Positions 60,592-64,000 of a stretch of DNA of 64,000 bases are shown here, one piece after another. The notes beneath the pieces were generated by a model that was not told the DNA's origin, ran no database searches, and saw nothing but the letters and a program-made list of their open reading frames with translations. Location: positions 1 through 64,000 of the forward strand of contig CAMZGD010000010.1 in NCBI GenBank assembly GCA_947306365.1, given 5' to 3'. The position numbers and the translations under genes are program-made. The stretch is from an uncultured Bacteroidales bacterium (GTDB lineage Bacteria; Bacteroidota; Bacteroidia; Bacteroidales; UBA932). Within the stretch, counting starts at the first letter, position 1, and each line of letters opens with the position of its first letter.

Positions 60592-61075
60592 CCTTGCCGT
60601 AGTCGTAGTCCTTGACCCAGACCTGGCGCTCGATGGCCTGGTCGAGCGAGACGAGCGTCTCGGTGCGGCTGATGCCCGGAATGTTCTGGATGGTCTCGAC
60701 CAGGATCTTCATCAGGTGGTCCTGGTTGAAGCAGTAGAGCTTCAGGAGGAGGGAATGCTCTCCGGTCACGAAATGGCACTCCACGACTTCCGGGATATTC
60801 TTCAGCGCTTCGACGACCCGTGAATAGCTGTTGGCTTCGGAAAGCGAGACGCCCACGAACACGCAGACGTCGAGGCCGAGTGCCTCTGGCTTGACGAGGA
60901 GGCGGGAGCCGGTGATGACGCCGGCATTTTCCATTTTCTTGACGCGCTGATGGATGGCGGCTCCCGATACGCCGCACTCACGGGCGATTTCCAGGAAAGG
61001 CATCCGGGCGTTCTTGACGAGGAATGCCAGAATCTTCTGGTCGATCTCGTCCACTTGATAATCAATTTTTGCCAT
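60566..61075 (-). CDS. Lrp/AsnC-family transcriptional regulator
   Basis: The product has 169 residues. The N-terminal part (about 8-60: DEIDQKILAFLVKNARMPFL, then IARECGVSGAAIHQRVKKME) is the Lrp winged helix. The C-terminal RAM/AsnC ligand domain follows (about 75-150), with FVTGEHSLLLKLYC. Members respond to amino acids; the ligand is unknown. The C-terminus is basic (ATSRKKKA). It lies 21 bp before topA and its 3' end overlaps ispD. Confidence 0.94.
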   Translation of the reverse strand: MAKIDYQVDEIDQKILAFLVKNARMPFLEIARECGVSGAAIHQRVKKMENAGVITGSRLLVKPEALGLDVCVFVGVSLSEANSYSRVVEALKNIPEVVECHFVTGEHSLLLKLYCFNQDHLMKILVETIQNIPGISRTETLVSLDQAIERQVWVKDYDYGKATSRKKKA

Positions 61076-61096
61076 AATGCCTGCAAAAATAACAAA

Positions 61097-63388
61097 TTAT
61101 TTTTTCTTTCCTGCTTTTGCGATGATTTCTTGACAATCTTCCGCCGTCAGCGTTGACGGATCCTTCTTTTTGGGGATTTTAAAATTGTCAGTTCCTTTCC
61201 GGATGTAGGGTCCGTAGCGGCCGTTGAGAACCTGGATGCCCTCTTCCGGGAAATCGGCGATCACTTTGCGGGATTCCTTGCTGCGGCTCTCTTCGATCAG
61301 GGCGATGGCCTGCGCTTCGGTCAGGCTGTACGGGTCCTGTCCCTTGGCCAGGGAGACGAAGTGTCCGTCGTACTTCACGTACGGTCCGAACCGGCCGATC
61401 GCCGTGATGATCTCCTGGTCGCGGTAGCGGCCCACGACGCGCGGAAGGGCGAACAGCTGGAGGGCGTCTTCCAGCGTGATGGTTTCGATGAGCTGGCCTT
61501 TCCCCAGGCTGACGAACTGCTTGTCGGGGTCGTCGCTGTTTCCTTTCTGGAGCAGGGGGCCGAACCGGCCGATGCGGGCGACGACGGGCTTTCCGGACTT
61601 GGGGTCGATGCCGAGCAGACGCTCCGCGTGCGTGTGCTCGCGGTCCTGCAGGCTGTTCTCCACCTCCTGGTGGAACGGCCCGTAGAAGTCGCTGATCACC
61701 TTGTCCCAGGAAAGGCGGCCCTTGGCCACCTTGTCGAACGACTCCTCCACCGCGGCCGTGAAGCCGTAGTTCAGGATGTCCGCAAAATTGGCGGCCAGGA
61801 AGTCGGTCACCACCATCCCGATGTTCTCGGGCAGCAGTTTCTTCTTCTCGGTGCCGATCTTCTCGGACTTCACGGTGCGTTCGATGCGGCCGTCGCGGAG
61901 CGTGAGCTCGCAGACGTCCAGCGCGGTGCCGGGCTTGTCGCCCTTGATGATGTATCCGCGCGTGGTGAGGGTGCTGACGGTCGAGGCGTAGGTGGACGGC
62001 CGGCCGATGCCGAGTTCCTCGAGTTTCTTGACCAGGCTCGCCTCGCTGTAGCGCGGCAGGTGCTGGGTGTATTTCTCCAGGGCGGACAGGAGCTCGCAGC
62101 GGAGCGGCTGCCCCTTTTCGAGACGGGGCAGGACGGCCTGCACTTCTTCCTCCTCGTCGTCGCGTCCCTCGATGTAGACTTTCAGGAATCCGTCGAAGAG
62201 GATCTGCTCGCCGGTGGCCAGGAACTTCCCGGAGACGGTCTCGCCGCAGATTTCCACATCGGTCTTCTCTACCACGGCATCGGCCATCTGGCAGGCGACG
62301 GTCCGTTTCCAGATGAGGTTGTAGAGACGCTTTTCGGTCGCCGTGCCTTCGATGTCCTGATTGCTGACGTAGGTCGGCCGGATGGCTTCGTGGGCCTCCT
62401 GCGCGCCTTTCACGCGGGTGTGGTAGTTGCGCACCTTCGAATAGGATGCCCCGTAGAGCTGCGTGACCATCTCCTTCGTGGTGCCGAGCGCCAGCGAGGA
62501 GAGGTTCATCGAGTCGGTACGCATATAGGTGATCAGGCCGGCCTCGTAGAGGCGCTGGGCGATCGACATCGTCTGGCTCACCGAGAAACCGAGCTTGCGG
62601 GCGGCTTCCTGCTGGAGGGTGGAGGTGGTGAAGGGCGGCGCCGGCGAACGGCGGGCTTCCCGTGTCTCAACGGAGGCGACGCGGAACTGCTGGCCGCGGC
62701 AGCTTTCCAGGAACGCGCGGGCTTCGTCTTCGGTGTCGAACTTGCGGTCGAGCGTGGCGCGGACGGGTTTCCGCGAGCCTTCCACGTAGAAGGTGCCTTC
62801 CACGCGGAAGTAGGGCGCGGCCTGGAAGGCGGTGATCTCCCGTTCGCGGTCCACGATGAGCTTCAGTGCGACCGACTGGACGCGGCCGGCCGACAGCTTG
62901 GGCTGGATTTTCTTCCAGAGGATGGGTGAGAGTTCGAAGCCGACGAGCCGGTCGAGGACGCGGCGGGCCTGCTGGGCCTTCACGAGGTTCATGTCGATGT
63001 CGCGCGGGTTCCCGATGGCTTCGAGGATGGCGTTCTTCGTGATCTCGTGGAAAACGATGCGGCGAGTCTTTTCGCCCGGGAGGCCGAGGGTCTCGACCAG
63101 GTGCCAGGCGATGGCCTCTCCTTCGCGGTCTTCATCGGACGCCAGCCAGACGGTCTCCGCCTTGCCGGCGGCGGCGGTCAGTTCCGACACGGTCTTCTTC
63201 TTGTCGGCCGATATCTCGTATTGGGGAATGAAACCGTTCGCGATGTCGATGCCCAGTCCTCTCTTTTTCAGGTCCCGGATGTGGCCGAAACTGGACTTTA
63301 CCGTATAACCTTTTCCAAGGAACTTCTCGATGGTCCTGGCTTTTGCCGGAGACTCCACAATGACTAAATTCTCTCCCATCTCGCTCAT
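61097..63388 (-). CDS. topA: DNA topoisomerase I
   Basis: The start at ATG 63388 (MSEMGEN) gives 763 residues; ATG 63379 is also possible. It relaxes negative supercoils. The Toprim domain has LVIVESPAKARTIEKFLG and ASDEDREGEAIAW (about 83-95), and the active-site Tyr lies in LITYMRTDSMNLS (about 287). The C-terminus lacks Cys4 zinc fingers and has instead repeated small motifs (GRFGPLLQ, GRFGPYVKYDG, GRYGPYIRKG), the type of C-terminal repeat known from many non-proteobacterial enzymes. The C-terminal end is Lys-rich. Confidence 0.97.
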   Translation of the reverse strand: MSEMGENLVIVESPAKARTIEKFLGKGYTVKSSFGHIRDLKKRGLGIDIANGFIPQYEISADKKKTVSELTAAAGKAETVWLASDEDREGEAIAWHLVETLGLPGEKTRRIVFHEITKNAILEAIGNPRDIDMNLVKAQQARRVLDRLVGFELSPILWKKIQPKLSAGRVQSVALKLIVDREREITAFQAAPYFRVEGTFYVEGSRKPVRATLDRKFDTEDEARAFLESCRGQQFRVASVETREARRSPAPPFTTSTLQQEAARKLGFSVSQTMSIAQRLYEAGLITYMRTDSMNLSSLALGTTKEMVTQLYGASYSKVRNYHTRVKGAQEAHEAIRPTYVSNQDIEGTATEKRLYNLIWKRTVACQMADAVVEKTDVEICGETVSGKFLATGEQILFDGFLKVYIEGRDDEEEEVQAVLPRLEKGQPLRCELLSALEKYTQHLPRYSEASLVKKLEELGIGRPSTYASTVSTLTTRGYIIKGDKPGTALDVCELTLRDGRIERTVKSEKIGTEKKKLLPENIGMVVTDFLAANFADILNYGFTAAVEESFDKVAKGRLSWDKVISDFYGPFHQEVENSLQDREHTHAERLLGIDPKSGKPVVARIGRFGPLLQKGNSDDPDKQFVSLGKGQLIETITLEDALQLFALPRVVGRYRDQEIITAIGRFGPYVKYDGHFVSLAKGQDPYSLTEAQAIALIEESRSKESRKVIADFPEEGIQVLNGRYGPYIRKGTDNFKIPKKKDPSTLTAEDCQEIIAKAGKKK

Positions 63389-63405
63389 TTTTGGTTTTGG
63401 AAGTG

Positions 63406-63413
63406 CAAAGTAA
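63406..63413 (-). promoter_or_regulatory. Weak -7 box before topA
   Basis: TTACTTTG on the - strand has one mismatch to TAnnTTTG; TTTG at 63435-63438 is 21 bp away and could serve as the -33 element. It lies 17 bp before the chosen ATG. Confidence 0.35.
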
Positions 63414-63447
63414 GGGATAAACGCGGCAACTTTCCAAATCTTTTTTC

Positions 63448-63455
63448 TAATTTTG
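63448..63455 (+). promoter_or_regulatory. Bacteroidetes -7 box before the penicillin-binding protein gene
   Basis: TAATTTTG on the + strand matches TAnnTTTG exactly, 44 bp before the ATG at 63500. No clear -33 element is present. Confidence 0.5.
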
Positions 63456-63499
63456 TAAGATATTTGGCTTGTCGCCCGACCTTTAACGTAGTTAAGAAA

Positions 63500-64000
63500 A
63501 TGAAAGCAACCCTGCAGAAAAAAATAACCAAATGGTTCTGGATCCTGATTACCCTGCCGGTCGCCTGTCTGCTGCTCGCCCTGCTGCTGGTGGCCCTGTT
63601 CGCGAAGATCCCTTCGTTCGAACAGATCGAGAATCCCGACAGCAACCTGGCTACGCTGCTGATCTCCGATGACGGCAAGGTGCTCACCACTTATCACATC
63701 GAGAACCGTTCCTACGTCAGCTACGACCAGATTCCGAAGCACGTGGTGGACGCTGCCATCGCCACCGAGGACGCCCGTTTCTACCGCCATTCCGGCATCG
63801 ACTTCCGGGGCCTGGGCCGCGTGGTCTTCAAGACGCTCCTGCTGGGCGACTCCTCGCAGGGCGGCGGCAGCACCATCACGCAGCAGCTGGCCAAGACGCT
63901 GTATCCCCGGCAGGACCTCCACAGCCGCATCCCCGGCGGCCGGCAGCTCAAGATGATCGGCATCAAGCTCAAGGAATGGATCACGGCCGTCAAGATCGAA
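63500..64000 (+). CDS. Class A penicillin-binding protein (PBP1A-like), 3' end outside the window
   Basis: The ATG at 63500 opens a frame to the end of the window (167 residues visible). A membrane segment lies at about 12-36 (LPVACLLLALLLVALF). The glycosyltransferase domain then starts, with ATEDARFYRHSGIDFRG carrying the catalytic Glu and GGGSTITQQLAKTLYP the second family motif. It should polymerise lipid II and, with the transpeptidase domain expected outside the window, cross-link peptidoglycan. It is divergent to topA. Confidence 0.95.
   Translation, partial: MKATLQKKITKWFWILITLPVACLLLALLLVALFAKIPSFEQIENPDSNLATLLISDDGKVLTTYHIENRSYVSYDQIPKHVVDAAIATEDARFYRHSGIDFRGLGRVVFKTLLLGDSSQGGGSTITQQLAKTLYPRQDLHSRIPGGRQLKMIGIKLKEWITAVKIE

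Overview
The window looks like a chromosome segment of a GC-rich member of the Bacteroidales. The evidence is fimbrillin/Mfa-type lipoproteins, an UpxY-like antiterminator, TAnnTTTG promoter boxes, GTG/ATG starts mostly without Shine-Dalgarno sequences, an OmpA-family protein with a Pro-Glu linker, and a P-protein of the single-chain type. An Alistipes/Rikenellaceae-like or related gut lineage is plausible, but the genus cannot be fixed from the sequence alone.

Region 1 (1-10486, + strand) is a fimbrial locus. It holds two tandem paralogous large fimbrillin-family proteins (the first cut by the window edge), a shorter fimbrillin-like lipoprotein, a large lipoprotein with a C-terminal tip-like domain, and an accessory lipoprotein. 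Region 2 (10493-12362, + strand) follows almost without a gap and holds an initiating sugar-phosphate transferase and an UpxY/NusG-type antiterminator.

Region 3 (12545-50639, all - strand) is one nearly unbroken co-directional block that converges on region 2. It starts with two outer-membrane proteins (49899-50639, 48858-49886), and gmd begins 3 bp after the second. The rest is a capsule or O-glycan locus: GDP-fucose synthesis (gmd, fcl), about a dozen glycosyltransferases, a Wzx-like flippase, a Wzy-like polymerase, three acyltransferases, three LicD-type phosphotransferases, a cytidylyltransferase/oxidoreductase fusion, a class V aminotransferase, a GtrA/GtrB/GtrC-like module, a FemAB/GNAT-type acyltransferase, a Wza-like export protein, a Wzc-like tyrosine autokinase with a Gly-Tyr tail, a small HAD phosphatase and a nucleotidyltransferase. 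Two unrelated AAA ATPases sit inside the block with their own palindromic promoter regions. One family 2 glycosyltransferase is broken by a one-base frameshift.

Region 4 (50843-64000) is core genome: a small outer-membrane barrel protein, gcvP, the elongasome operon mreB-mreC-mreD-mrdA-rodA (- strand), divergent ispD, an Lrp/AsnC regulator, topA, and the start of a class A penicillin-binding protein.

The most interesting signal is the capsule decoration set (LicD x3, cytidylyltransferase-oxidoreductase fusion, aminotransferase). Together these could make and attach a CDP-activated amino-alcohol or similar small phospho-group. Other points of interest are the reversed layout of the antiterminator and initiating transferase, the self-contained ATPase cassettes, and repeat-encoded protein segments. 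No rRNA, tRNA, CRISPR array, insertion sequence or transposase was recognised.
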